A stretch of DNA of 64,000 nt, from NCBI GenBank assembly GCA_014132595.1, contig BMAG01000053.1, positions 62,001-126,000 on the forward strand. Direction: 5' to 3'. A program made the position numbers and the translations under genes. Under the pieces are notes generated by a model that saw only the letters and a list, made by a program, of their open reading frames with translations, was not told the DNA's origin and did not search any database. Position 1 is the first letter of the stretch, and each line of letters begins with the position of its first letter. This document shows positions 1 to 8,461 of this stretch, one piece after another. This stretch comes from Gammaproteobacteria bacterium. GTDB taxonomy: Bacteria; Pseudomonadota; Gammaproteobacteria; DSM-16500.

Positions 1-489
1 TGATGATGAATTGCGTTGTGTAAATCCTGTTGCAATCAAACAATTTTGAAGTTCGGTGTTCTTGCCTACACGAATACGTTTATCGTTTAATCGTGCACCT
101 TTCCCTCGGCTCGCTGTAAACAATTCTTGGCGGACTGGATCATAAATAACTCCATGCTCAATTTTGCCTTTGTAACTGATACCAATTGAAACCGCAAATT
201 GAGGAAAGCCATGAATAAAGTTACGGGTGCCGTCAATAGGATCAATGATCCATGTATAATCATTGCCCGCTGTTTCACCGCTTTCTTCGCCTAAAATCGC
301 ATGATTAGGGTGCGCTTTTCGGATAATACTGATAATTTCTTGTTCTGCTTTTTGATCAATGTCCGTGACATAATCATTCGGCTTCTTTTGGCTAACATGC
401 ACCGTATCAAGACGATCCAAGGCTCGAATGATGATCTTTCCGGCGGCTCTTGCTGCATTTACAGCAATATTAAGAATAGGTTCGCGCAT
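1..489 (-). CDS. suhB: Inositol-1-monophosphatase SuhB (3' part outside window)
   Basis: Only the first 163 codons are in the window; the gene runs off the left edge (the family is usually about 265 aa). The visible protein starts MREPILNIAV. It carries the metal-binding signature of the inositol monophosphatase family: GEESG (residues 67-71) and DPIDGTRNF (83-91). The family dephosphorylates myo-inositol-1-phosphate, and SuhB also acts with the Nus factors in rRNA transcription in E. coli. It is divergent from trmJ, the arrangement seen in E. coli, with a 91-bp shared upstream region. The ATG at 489 was chosen because it gives the usual N-terminus. Confidence 0.9.
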   Translation of the reverse strand, partial: MREPILNIAVNAARAAGKIIIRALDRLDTVHVSQKKPNDYVTDIDQKAEQEIISIIRKAHPNHAILGEESGETAGNDYTWIIDPIDGTRNFIHGFPQFAVSIGISYKGKIEHGVIYDPVRQELFTASRGKGARLNDKRIRVGKNTELQNCLIATGFTQRNSSS

Positions 490-580
490 AATTTTGTCAA
501 ATAGCTCAATAAAGGGTATATAGAATAACAAATTTTCGGTAAGATGCCACGGGATAGTTGCTATTTTTGAGGATGTTTTA

Positions 581-1300
581 ATGTTAAAGAACATACGTAT
601 TGTACTGGTGAACACATCTCACCCAGGCAATATTGGATCGGCCGCGCGTGCAATGAAAACAATGGGCTTGGAGAATCTTTATTTAGTCTCACCGCAACTT
701 TTTCCCCATCCTAAAGCTGTCGAGATGGCAACGGGCGCAGCTGATATTTTGGATAAGGCCATCATCGTTTCGGATTTAACGGAGGCAATTTCTGATTGCA
801 GTTTAGTGATAGGTACCAGCGCACGTTCTAGAACGATTCCCTGGCCCATGCTCTCAACTCGCGAATTTGCCGAAAAAGCCATTTCAGAATCTGCCAATAG
901 TCACGTCGCCATTATTTTTGGTCGTGAACAATCTGGATTAACAAATGAAGAATTACATCTTTGTCATTACCATTTACAAATTCCATCGGACCCTCATTAT
1001 AGCTCTTTAAATATTGCAGCTGCTGTGCAAGTGGTTACCTATGAATTGCGCATGGCGAGCCTATCTGATCATCAGCCTGTATGGGATTATCAGTTTGCAA
1101 CCGCTTCCGAAATGCAGCGTTTCTATGAACATTTGGAAAAAACATTAATTCACTTAAGTTTTTTAAATCCTGAAACACCGCGTCAATTAATGACACGTTT
1201 GCGACGCCTTTTTAATCGCGCACGTCCAGATGTGATGGAAATTAATATTTTGCGTGGAATCCTGACTGAAATTGATAAAAAAACCCAAATTAAAAATTAG
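581..1300 (+). CDS. trmJ: tRNA (cytidine/uridine-2'-O-)-methyltransferase TrmJ
   Basis: A 239-aa SpoU-family (SPOUT) RNA methyltransferase. The N-terminal HPGNIGSAARAMKTMGL motif, the IIFGREQSGLTNEEL segment near residue 115 and the IPSDPHYSSLNIAAAVQ knot segment are characteristic of TrmJ, which methylates the 2'-OH of position 32 in certain tRNAs using S-adenosylmethionine. The length is normal for the family. A GAGGA sequence lies 7 nt before the ATG. The last bases overlap the convergent glycosyltransferase gene by 4 bp. The suhB-trmJ divergent pair supports the name. Confidence 0.93.
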   Translation: MLKNIRIVLVNTSHPGNIGSAARAMKTMGLENLYLVSPQLFPHPKAVEMATGAADILDKAIIVSDLTEAISDCSLVIGTSARSRTIPWPMLSTREFAEKAISESANSHVAIIFGREQSGLTNEELHLCHYHLQIPSDPHYSSLNIAAAVQVVTYELRMASLSDHQPVWDYQFATASEMQRFYEHLEKTLIHLSFLNPETPRQLMTRLRRLFNRARPDVMEINILRGILTEIDKKTQIKN

Positions 1301-2838
1301 GTGATATAAATATCAAATTTATACATATTGGGCATTTCGACCGTTTTCCAATAGTGATAATTTTTCCATATTTCTTTAAACTGCGGGTAACGAGAGAGTA
1401 ATTGAATATAGTCTAAATTTGTTTGTGTTTCATCATAAGCAATAAACTCTAATCGATCGACATAAATTAAGGCGGGTCTATTTTTTTTGAGATCTTCAAC
1501 CAGCATATTTACAAAAAATTGTTCGTTTTTTTTGAGTTGGTTTGGATCCATGAATCGTTCAGGATAATGATAACGCTGCATCCAAGCTAGAAACTGTAAA
1601 CGAGAGGCATGTAATGCGTTTGCATGTTCGAAAACAGAAACCATATATGCCGCACTGCTTGATAAAAAATAAACATATTGGTTTTGTTTATTTGCTTGTA
1701 ATTCATCAATTAATGGCTGCAGATTAAGTTTTATTCGAACACTTTTTGCGTAATATGTTTTAAGAAAATGATATGGATATGAGAAAGCAATAAAAATTAA
1801 GAGCAAGGCAACGATAAATTCGGATTTATTAAAAGAATAGGTTGTCAGTAAGATGCTGAAAGACAGCATATAAATAATGATTGTTAAAGCTAGTGCAGGA
1901 AAGAGATGATAGTACCAGGGAAGTTGTTGAATGAGATAAGCAATAAAAAACCCCATCATGGCCATGAGTAATACCATTGCCACCTTATTATAGGCCTTAT
2001 TCATTGAAAAAATGGGATATAAGCACGGTGCTAACAAAATATAAAGTATCAAAGCGTTTGCAATAACATATTTTAAAGGAACAGAAAACGATTGGTAATA
2101 AAAGTGAGATGCAATCGGTATCACTATTTTTAGATAGTCGGGATGAAAAAAATAAATAAAAATGAGATAAAGAATAAATACCAAAAATATGCTTAATGTT
2201 TCAGTTCGTATCCAGCTGAATAGACTTTCTTTTAAGGACTTTTGTCCCAACAAACAATAAAATTCAACAAGACAAAATGCAAAAATAAAAAAAGGTTTGA
2301 TGGCAAATCCTAATCCTGCTAATACGCCTATCGACAAGGCAGGTAGATGATTTATTTTTTTATCATTGAGGCGCAAGCTGACTAATAAAAAATAAGGCAT
2401 TGTTAAATAAAGCGATAAACATTCTCTCTGGCCAAATTCTGCAAAAGGAAGAATCAAATAAGTAAAAAATAATGCGATGATCATAGTCATCTGAATGCGT
2501 TTGTCTTTGTTTTCAGAAATGTTATTTAATAAAAAATAACATAGCAAAAGAGATAAAGTAGCAAAAATAAAGATATAAGTTCTAAGCGCAATGATATTTG
2601 AAAAAGAAAACATTTTTTGTAAATAAATAGCAGGAATATAAAGATAGATAGAAAGTGGTGGATTTATTTCAAAAAAATCTTTAACGTAATTTCCGCCTGA
2701 TAATAAAATCTTGGCTAAATGTAATTGCCAGCTTACATCTCCTTTAAGAAGGAATTTATCCTGCATAAACCAAGCAAGCAAATATAGCGGAATCAAAAGC
2801 AGTAGTGTTAAATAAGATCGTAGTTTGATTTTATTCAC
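1297..2838 (-). CDS. Multi-pass membrane glycosyltransferase-like protein (GT-C type)
   Basis: A 513-aa integral membrane protein with about ten hydrophobic segments and a soluble C-terminal third. After the first membrane segment comes a luminal-type loop with GDVSWQLHLA and then FFEINPPLSIYLY. The acidic residue followed by an N-P-P motif resembles GT-C glycosyltransferases that use polyprenyl-phosphate sugars. I cannot name a substrate. I place the start at a GTG whose first bases overlap the stop codon of the upstream methyltransferase gene (GTGA overlap). An upstream ATG at 2910 would force a 76-bp overlap. It is the last gene of an overlapping three-gene operon with a methyltransferase and a GT2 enzyme, so a role in building or modifying a surface glycan or lipid is likely. 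Confidence 0.65.
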   Translation of the reverse strand: MNKIKLRSYLTLLLLIPLYLLAWFMQDKFLLKGDVSWQLHLAKILLSGGNYVKDFFEINPPLSIYLYIPAIYLQKMFSFSNIIALRTYIFIFATLSLLLCYFLLNNISENKDKRIQMTMIIALFFTYLILPFAEFGQRECLSLYLTMPYFLLVSLRLNDKKINHLPALSIGVLAGLGFAIKPFFIFAFCLVEFYCLLGQKSLKESLFSWIRTETLSIFLVFILYLIFIYFFHPDYLKIVIPIASHFYYQSFSVPLKYVIANALILYILLAPCLYPIFSMNKAYNKVAMVLLMAMMGFFIAYLIQQLPWYYHLFPALALTIIIYMLSFSILLTTYSFNKSEFIVALLLIFIAFSYPYHFLKTYYAKSVRIKLNLQPLIDELQANKQNQYVYFLSSSAAYMVSVFEHANALHASRLQFLAWMQRYHYPERFMDPNQLKKNEQFFVNMLVEDLKKNRPALIYVDRLEFIAYDETQTNLDYIQLLSRYPQFKEIWKNYHYWKTVEMPNMYKFDIYIT

Positions 2839-3512
2839 AGAGTTCCACTCACCACGTATTGCCCTCCTAGCGGGACAAAATGTAAATATTTCTCTAAAAA
2901 TCGTAACCATTTTAAAAACGAGGGAAAAAATAACGTATATTCAAGCTGAATATGGGTGATGCCTGCATTTTTAACCAATTGTTTTAATTCAGACGGTCTT
3001 AGTAAAACAACCCCCTCATCGAAAGGACAAATTTTTACTAAATGCCTTGTCACTGGATTAAACGGATTATGTTCAAAAACCACAAGTGAGCCGCCGGCCT
3101 TACCTGAAGCCGCAACAAATTGCATGGTATTTAAACGTTGCTCGGGTTGAATATGATGAAAAACGTTCGATATAAAAATAAGATCAAATTTATTTTCTTT
3201 TTGAGATAAATCAGATATTAAAAAAAAATCGGCGAAAGGCGCTGTTTTTTTTGCCTCAACCAAACTTTTTTCTGATACATCGCAGCCATAAATATGCGCA
3301 TCAGGAAAATGTTTATTGAGAAATAAGGTGGATCTTCCAACACCGCAGCCAAAGTCTAAAATATGTTTAGGTTTAAATCGAATTAAATTTTTTAATTTTA
3401 TGATTTTATACTCAGCAAAATATAAATTGTCATTTTCAAAGAAATTTAATTGTTTGCTCAAAATATCCGTATAATTTTTGGCAAATCCATCAAAATCAGT
3501 AGGATCCATCAA
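2835..3512 (-). CDS. Class I SAM-dependent methyltransferase
   Basis: A 225-aa protein with a classical SAM-binding motif I, ILDFGCGVGRS, at residues 51-61. An acidic ribose-binding position follows (YGCDVSEKSL), then a DLIFISNVFHHI segment typical of the post-I region. The closest general family is Methyltransf_11/25; the acceptor is unknown. Both ends overlap neighbours by 4 bp (ATGA with the GT2 gene, GTGA with the membrane glycosyltransferase), which implies translational coupling and a shared pathway, probably glycan or glycolipid modification. It has no signal peptide and no membrane segment, so it should act in the cytoplasm. Confidence 0.8.
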   Translation of the reverse strand: MMDPTDFDGFAKNYTDILSKQLNFFENDNLYFAEYKIIKLKNLIRFKPKHILDFGCGVGRSTLFLNKHFPDAHIYGCDVSEKSLVEAKKTAPFADFFLISDLSQKENKFDLIFISNVFHHIQPEQRLNTMQFVAASGKAGGSLVVFEHNPFNPVTRHLVKICPFDEGVVLLRPSELKQLVKNAGITHIQLEYTLFFPSFLKWLRFLEKYLHFVPLGGQYVVSGTL

Positions 3513-4471
3513 TGCAACTCCGTATCCTTGATGTAGCGAGGACGCTGTTTGACTTCAAGATAAATTTTTGCAAGATATTCGCCGATAATACCTATTGAAA
3601 GTAATTGCACACCGCCAATAAAACATAAGGGCACCATAATAGAAGCCCACCCAGGCGTGGTATGTGAAAAAAACTTTGCGCTTAAAACCCAAACAGCCAT
3701 GCCGATGGATGTGATAAACGAAATCACTCCGCTAATTAAAATAAACTCAAGAGGCGCCTGACTAAATGAAATGAGACCTTCCCAGGCAAGTGAAATCATT
3801 TTTCTAAGTGAATATTTTGTTGTACCTAATGCACGTATGTTCCTATCATAATGCACTTGGCTCGATTTAAAACCCATTAAAGAAAAAATACCGCGTAAAA
3901 AAACATTACTTTCTTTAAAATTATTGAGTTCTTTTATAATTTTCTGACTTAATAAACGAAAATCAGCATGATTGAAAACAATGTTCGATCCGGAATAGCG
4001 CATGAGTTTATAAAAAGTTAGCGCAGTGAATCGTTTTAAAAAACTATCTGTTTTACGAGATTGTCTCACACCATAAACAATATCACTGCCTTCTTTAAAA
4101 TGATCGAGCATGGTTGGAATAGCATTAATATCATCCTGTAAATCTGCATCAATGGTGATGGCGCAATCGACGTTATTCTGAATATTTAATAAACCGGCTA
4201 ATAATGCATTTTGATGTCCTGCATTACGGCTTAATCGCAATCCTTTTACCTTTTCATCCGCCTGATGTTTATTTAAAATGATTTCCCAGGTGCGATCCTG
4301 GCTGCCGTCATCGACACAATATAAAAAACTTTCTTCGCTAATTTGTTTTTTCCCAATTAAAGAATATAAAAGCATGAGAAGTTGATTTAAGGAATCTGGA
4401 AGGATGAGTTCTTCATTGTAGCAAGGAACGATAATGGCGAGGCGGGGGGATGTTGAACGACCAGCAAGCAT
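3509..4471 (-). CDS. GT2 glycosyltransferase, GtrB/ArnC/dolichol-phosphate-mannose-synthase type
   Basis: A 320-aa family-2 glycosyltransferase. The nucleotide-sugar fold shows IIVPCYNEE (residues 13-21), VDDGSQDRT (53-61) and the metal-binding DADLQDD (108-114). The C-terminal third has two membrane helices (about 242-262 and 278-304) followed by a basic tail. That layout matches enzymes that load a sugar onto undecaprenyl phosphate (GtrB, ArnC, YfdH types). The product would feed a GT-C transferase such as the one encoded two genes downstream. It is first in the operon. The donor sugar cannot be read from sequence; given the Arn-like genes at 15394-17947, an ArnC-like role is possible but unproven. 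Confidence 0.8.
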   Translation of the reverse strand: MLAGRSTSPRLAIIVPCYNEELILPDSLNQLLMLLYSLIGKKQISEESFLYCVDDGSQDRTWEIILNKHQADEKVKGLRLSRNAGHQNALLAGLLNIQNNVDCAITIDADLQDDINAIPTMLDHFKEGSDIVYGVRQSRKTDSFLKRFTALTFYKLMRYSGSNIVFNHADFRLLSQKIIKELNNFKESNVFLRGIFSLMGFKSSQVHYDRNIRALGTTKYSLRKMISLAWEGLISFSQAPLEFILISGVISFITSIGMAVWVLSAKFFSHTTPGWASIMVPLCFIGGVQLLSIGIIGEYLAKIYLEVKQRPRYIKDTELH

Positions 4472-4761
4472 GGCTTGTCCTCGCAGTTTTCTTCCTGAAA
4501 TTTATAAAAAATGGTAACAAAAGAGGTTTCTAAACTCAAGGGAAATAGCTTTGAGTGTTATTTAATTGTGTCTTTGATAAGGGACTCATCCTGAACGCAC
4601 GGCTTTTTAAAAATACGCTGTAAATACATACCTGTACGTTCCGATTTTTCATACCGGAAAATAAGGTTTTAAAACAGGCGGGCCATGGGTGAAGTCCCTC
4701 ATTGAAGGTGCAATGAAGGCCTAGTGTACATCAAACCTAAATTATGCTAAATTTTTGCTCC

Positions 4762-5904
4762 ATGAAATTACCTATTTATCTAGATTATGCTGCCACAACC
4801 CCCATCGATCCTCGCGTCGTCGAAAAAATGCTACGCTACCTCACGCTGGACGGTGAATACGGCAATTCTGCATCAACCCATTTATTCGGCCAAGCAGCTA
4901 AGCAGGCCATCGATGATGCGCGCGCTCAAGTCGCTGAATTAATACACGCCGAACCTAGTGAAATCATCTGGACATCCGGTGCCACCGAAGCAAACAATCT
5001 AGCACTCAAAGGCGTCGCGTCACTATACTTGCGAAAAGGCAATCATATCGTCACCTTGAAAACAGAACACCCTTCAGTTCTTGATTGTTGCCAGCAATTA
5101 GAAAAACAAGGTTTTTCTGTCACGTATTTAACACCCGAAAGTAATGGCTTGCTTGATCTGGCAAAATTTTCTAATGCATTGCGTGAGGATACCGTGCTTG
5201 TTTCCATCATGCATATCAACAATGAAATCGGGATCATTCAAGACATCGATAAAATTGCTCAGATCACCTCCGAACGAGGTATTTTATTCCATGTTGATGC
5301 CGCGCAAAGCGCAGGGAAAATCCCTATCGATGTCAAACAGACTCACGTTGATCTTCTATCCCTGTGTGCACACAAAATCTATGGTCCCAAAGGAATAGGC
5401 GCTCTTTATTTACGCCGTAAACCTCGTGTACGTGTCGCTCCTCTTATCCATGGCGGCGGACAAGAACAAGGCATGCGCTCCGGCACATTACCTGTGCATC
5501 AAATCGTAGGAATGGGTCAAGCCTTTGCAATCGCACAGCAAGAGATGTTGGCAGAGCAGAAAAAACTATTCGAACTGCGCCATCGATTTTTAAAAAGCAT
5601 TCACCCGCAAAAAGGAATCATCATAAACAGTGATCTAAATCATTCCTACCCAGGTATATTAAATTTCGGTTTCAGAGAGATGGATGCTAACGCTTTGATG
5701 AACGCCCTTCCCGAAGTCGCATTTTCAGTAGGTTCTGCGTGCCACGCCAAAGAAACAGAACCTTCTTATGTCTTGCGAGCATTAGGATTAACTCGAGAGC
5801 AGGCGAAGCAGGCAGTCCGATTTTCATTCGGACGTTTCACGACAATCAAGGAAATTGATTTCATCGTAGAAAAACTCAATCAGCGCACCGCAACGCCTAA
5901 ATAA
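4762..5904 (+). CDS. Cysteine desulfurase (IscS/NifS family)
   Basis: A 380-aa PLP enzyme that takes sulfur from L-cysteine for Fe-S clusters and thio-modified tRNA. The sequence opens with YLDYAATTP and has the PLP lysine K205 in CAHKIYGPKG. The catalytic cysteine C327 sits in SVGSACHAKE. I chose the ATG at 4762 (MKLPIYLDYA) because it matches the family start; an in-frame ATG 18 nt upstream would add an unusual leader. No iscR, iscU or hscBA is adjacent, so whether this is the main IscS or a second desulfurase cannot be decided. Its distance from trmJ recalls the trmJ-iscR-iscS order of other gammaproteobacteria. Confidence 0.9.
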   Translation: MKLPIYLDYAATTPIDPRVVEKMLRYLTLDGEYGNSASTHLFGQAAKQAIDDARAQVAELIHAEPSEIIWTSGATEANNLALKGVASLYLRKGNHIVTLKTEHPSVLDCCQQLEKQGFSVTYLTPESNGLLDLAKFSNALREDTVLVSIMHINNEIGIIQDIDKIAQITSERGILFHVDAAQSAGKIPIDVKQTHVDLLSLCAHKIYGPKGIGALYLRRKPRVRVAPLIHGGGQEQGMRSGTLPVHQIVGMGQAFAIAQQEMLAEQKKLFELRHRFLKSIHPQKGIIINSDLNHSYPGILNFGFREMDANALMNALPEVAFSVGSACHAKETEPSYVLRALGLTREQAKQAVRFSFGRFTTIKEIDFIVEKLNQRTATPK

Positions 5905-6019
5905 TTAGACAAACTCATCACTTTGATTTTTTCAGCGAATGAGCACGATCGTGTGAGCAGGACTACTGCATTTCGATGAGACAGGTTAGCCTATTTTTAG
6001 GGAAGTACTTTTATACCCA

Positions 6020-7510
6020 TTAATTTTTTACAGGCGGTAAGAAGCTTACCATGATTTTAACGGGAGGTGCATTCTTATTTCGCAGCCATGCAAACTCATA
6101 AAGCTGTGGTTTACTCATTTTTGCAAATCGTTTTTTGACTTCATCCTGAGTGACTTTTTGAGTTTCTGATAAATCCCATACAAAAATCGCACCTTTTTCA
6201 TTAAAATCCTTTTCATTAATCCAGGAACTGAGTCGAGGGTTCCAATCAATGTAAACTTGCGGTCTGTCGTTTGAGTAAAAAGCAATATTACCCGCAAGCC
6301 ATCGTGCACCAGCCACGTATTTGAGAGGTGTATGATATTGATCGTGCCATTTTTGTGTAAAGACGGCTGCGATTTTCTGTCCAGGGAAATTAGCACTGGA
6401 TGTTTCATCTGCTCGTACTAATGCAATGCAATAAGCTGAAACAGTCAATGCCAGAAATGCAAATACCACCGTAATAAATCGGTAAATTTTTGCAGGTGTT
6501 AAATAAGGTTGTAACCAGACAACGAATAGAAGTCCCCATAAAGATAACAGAGGCTGCCCCCAGCCTGCGCGTAATTTAATTCCCGTGATTGTAGAAAGTA
6601 AAACAGTGAATAAAAAAGGACCCAGGCCTATCCAGCATAAAAAACTTTTATCAAATCGACTGATTTTTATGCGAGGTTCTAACCACCAAGGCTTTTTCCC
6701 AATCCATAAAACAGAAAATAAAAATAAAGCCGGCAATAATACTTCCAATTGCTGCCAGGCAAATTGTGCAGGAAAAAACAAATGATTAACCCAACTAGGC
6801 GCACTAGCCACACGATCCTCTGCATAGGTCAGCGTGACAAAATCATGTGAAAATAGCCAAACAAAATGAGGTGTAATCACTGCAAGAAAAACGAGCGCTC
6901 CTAAATATAATCCAGGTTTCTTAAATTGTTCACGACATTGCGAATTTGTCAGCAATAAAATAAACATTGGTAATAACAACATCGCGATGTAATACTTTGT
7001 CATCATGCCAAGACCCGCAAAAAAACCTGTCAGAACCCAGTCACGTATTTGACTTCCACGCAGTGCTTGATAAAAAAATAAAGCTGTCAATGCCCACATG
7101 GCGAGTTCAAGCGTGTTGTCATTAAAGTCGATGGCGTGAAAACTATAATATTGCATTCCTTCCAGCACAAGCACAGCGATGAGTGCATAAATAGGCGGAA
7201 CTATTTTCTTACTTATTTGCCAAATGGCCCAAAAACAAATAGCCACAGAAAGCTGACTAAAAAGATAAATCGCCCAACCCGTATGCCCATCAATTTTGAG
7301 CGCAAGTGCCGTGAGCCACCCATTCATAAAGGGATTTTTATCGTATCCCCATTCAAGTTGTCTTCCCCATAGAGCGCCTTCCATTGAATCCATAGGCAAT
7401 GTAAAACGAATGAATATCGGGGCTAAAGTCCATGCAGTCAAATGAGTCAGAATAAAAGCCAAAAACCATCGCGTTGCTGTGCGATCCTTTTTCATCAATG
7501 CGTTAACCAT
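6020..7510 (-). CDS. GT39-family membrane glycosyltransferase (ArnT/PMT-like)
   Basis: A 496-aa protein with roughly ten to twelve membrane segments and a periplasmic C-terminal region. The first loop (DSMEGALWGRQLEWGYDKNP) has the acidic residue followed by a K-N-P motif, as in the PMT_2/ArnT class that moves sugars from polyprenyl phosphate to lipid A or protein. The ATG at 7510 shares a base with the stop of the upstream cation-diffusion gene (TAATG), so the two are probably translationally coupled; a TTG two codons earlier is less likely. ArnB- and ArnA-type genes are about 8 kb away, which makes an aminoarabinose-type transfer a reasonable but untested guess. Confidence 0.7.
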   Translation of the reverse strand: MVNALMKKDRTATRWFLAFILTHLTAWTLAPIFIRFTLPMDSMEGALWGRQLEWGYDKNPFMNGWLTALALKIDGHTGWAIYLFSQLSVAICFWAIWQISKKIVPPIYALIAVLVLEGMQYYSFHAIDFNDNTLELAMWALTALFFYQALRGSQIRDWVLTGFFAGLGMMTKYYIAMLLLPMFILLLTNSQCREQFKKPGLYLGALVFLAVITPHFVWLFSHDFVTLTYAEDRVASAPSWVNHLFFPAQFAWQQLEVLLPALFLFSVLWIGKKPWWLEPRIKISRFDKSFLCWIGLGPFLFTVLLSTITGIKLRAGWGQPLLSLWGLLFVVWLQPYLTPAKIYRFITVVFAFLALTVSAYCIALVRADETSSANFPGQKIAAVFTQKWHDQYHTPLKYVAGARWLAGNIAFYSNDRPQVYIDWNPRLSSWINEKDFNEKGAIFVWDLSETQKVTQDEVKKRFAKMSKPQLYEFAWLRNKNAPPVKIMVSFLPPVKN

Positions 7511-8448
7511 TAACAAATCTCACTGCGATGACAAGAAAAATCTTCACTGCCCATTTCAACTTGAATGGTAGCATGATCAATTTTAAATTTTTCTTTTAAA
7601 ACGGCATTGATACGTTGGTGATCTGCATCCGTCAGCTGACCCTCAGGCATAATAAGATGCGCAGTTAATGCGACTTCCTTCGTGCTTAATCCCCAAATAT
7701 GTAAATCATGAACCGCTTGTACATTGGGTAAACTTTGCAAATAGGCCTGAATTCCTTGTTGATTAATATGCCGCGGCACCGCATCCAGGATCAAGCTGAC
7801 TGAATCACGCAATAATCCCCACGTACCCCAAAGAATCATGATGACAATGCCTAAACCAACGAGCGGATCTAACCATAATCGATGGGTATATAAAATTAAA
7901 ATACCACCCATGACAACGCCGATGGATATTAAGGCATCCCCGATCAAATGCAAAAAAGCCCCTTTGATATTTAAATCATGATGAGCCCCTTTCATAAACA
8001 GTAAGGCAGTCCCCCCATTAATGACAATACCAATGAGTGCAACAATAATAACAATCGGCGCGTTCACCTCGGCAGGATGTATAAATTTATTAATAGACTC
8101 GTAGGCAATCAGGATGGTAGTAGACACTAAAATTAAGGCATTTGTAATTGCAGCAAGCACCGTCGTTTTTTTAAACCCATAACTATAGCGTTTACGTGAA
8201 GGCAGCGTCAAAAGCCAACTCGCTCCCCAAGCAAGCACTAACCCAAACACATCGCCAAAATTATGAATCGCATCTGCCATCAAGCTCATGGAGTTCGCTA
8301 AAAAAGCAAAAATAATCTGAAAAATAGTAAAGGCCAGATTAAGTGACACTGCAATTGCAAACGCCAGATTAAACGACTGAGGTGGCGCATGCATATGACC
8401 ATGTGAATGTTCATGTGAGTGGTCATGATGCTGATGTGAATGAGTCAT
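7510..8448 (-). CDS. Cation diffusion facilitator family transporter (CzcD/ZitB-like)
   Basis: A 312-aa inner-membrane metal/proton antiporter with six hydrophobic segments. The first 20 residues are strongly His-rich (HSHQHHDHSHEHSHGHMH), as in ZitB/CzcD zinc exporters. The metal-site segments in the second and fifth helices are visible as ADAIHNFGD and HLIGD. A cytoplasmic C-terminal domain ends in a Cys/His-containing tail (FSCHRSEIC). Zinc is the likely substrate, though related proteins move Cd, Co or Fe. It lies 13 bp from putA on the same strand, and its stop codon overlaps the start of the GT39 gene. Confidence 0.88.
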   Translation of the reverse strand: MTHSHQHHDHSHEHSHGHMHAPPQSFNLAFAIAVSLNLAFTIFQIIFAFLANSMSLMADAIHNFGDVFGLVLAWGASWLLTLPSRKRYSYGFKKTTVLAAITNALILVSTTILIAYESINKFIHPAEVNAPIVIIVALIGIVINGGTALLFMKGAHHDLNIKGAFLHLIGDALISIGVVMGGILILYTHRLWLDPLVGLGIVIMILWGTWGLLRDSVSLILDAVPRHINQQGIQAYLQSLPNVQAVHDLHIWGLSTKEVALTAHLIMPEGQLTDADHQRINAVLKEKFKIDHATIQVEMGSEDFSCHRSEIC

Positions 8449-8461
8449 AATGTAATCCTCA

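Noticed and set aside
4472..4761. Riboswitch or small RNA in the 270-bp gap before the cysteine desulfurase
   Set aside because: Short complementary words are present, but no known fold, no terminator and no clear promoter pair could be supported.
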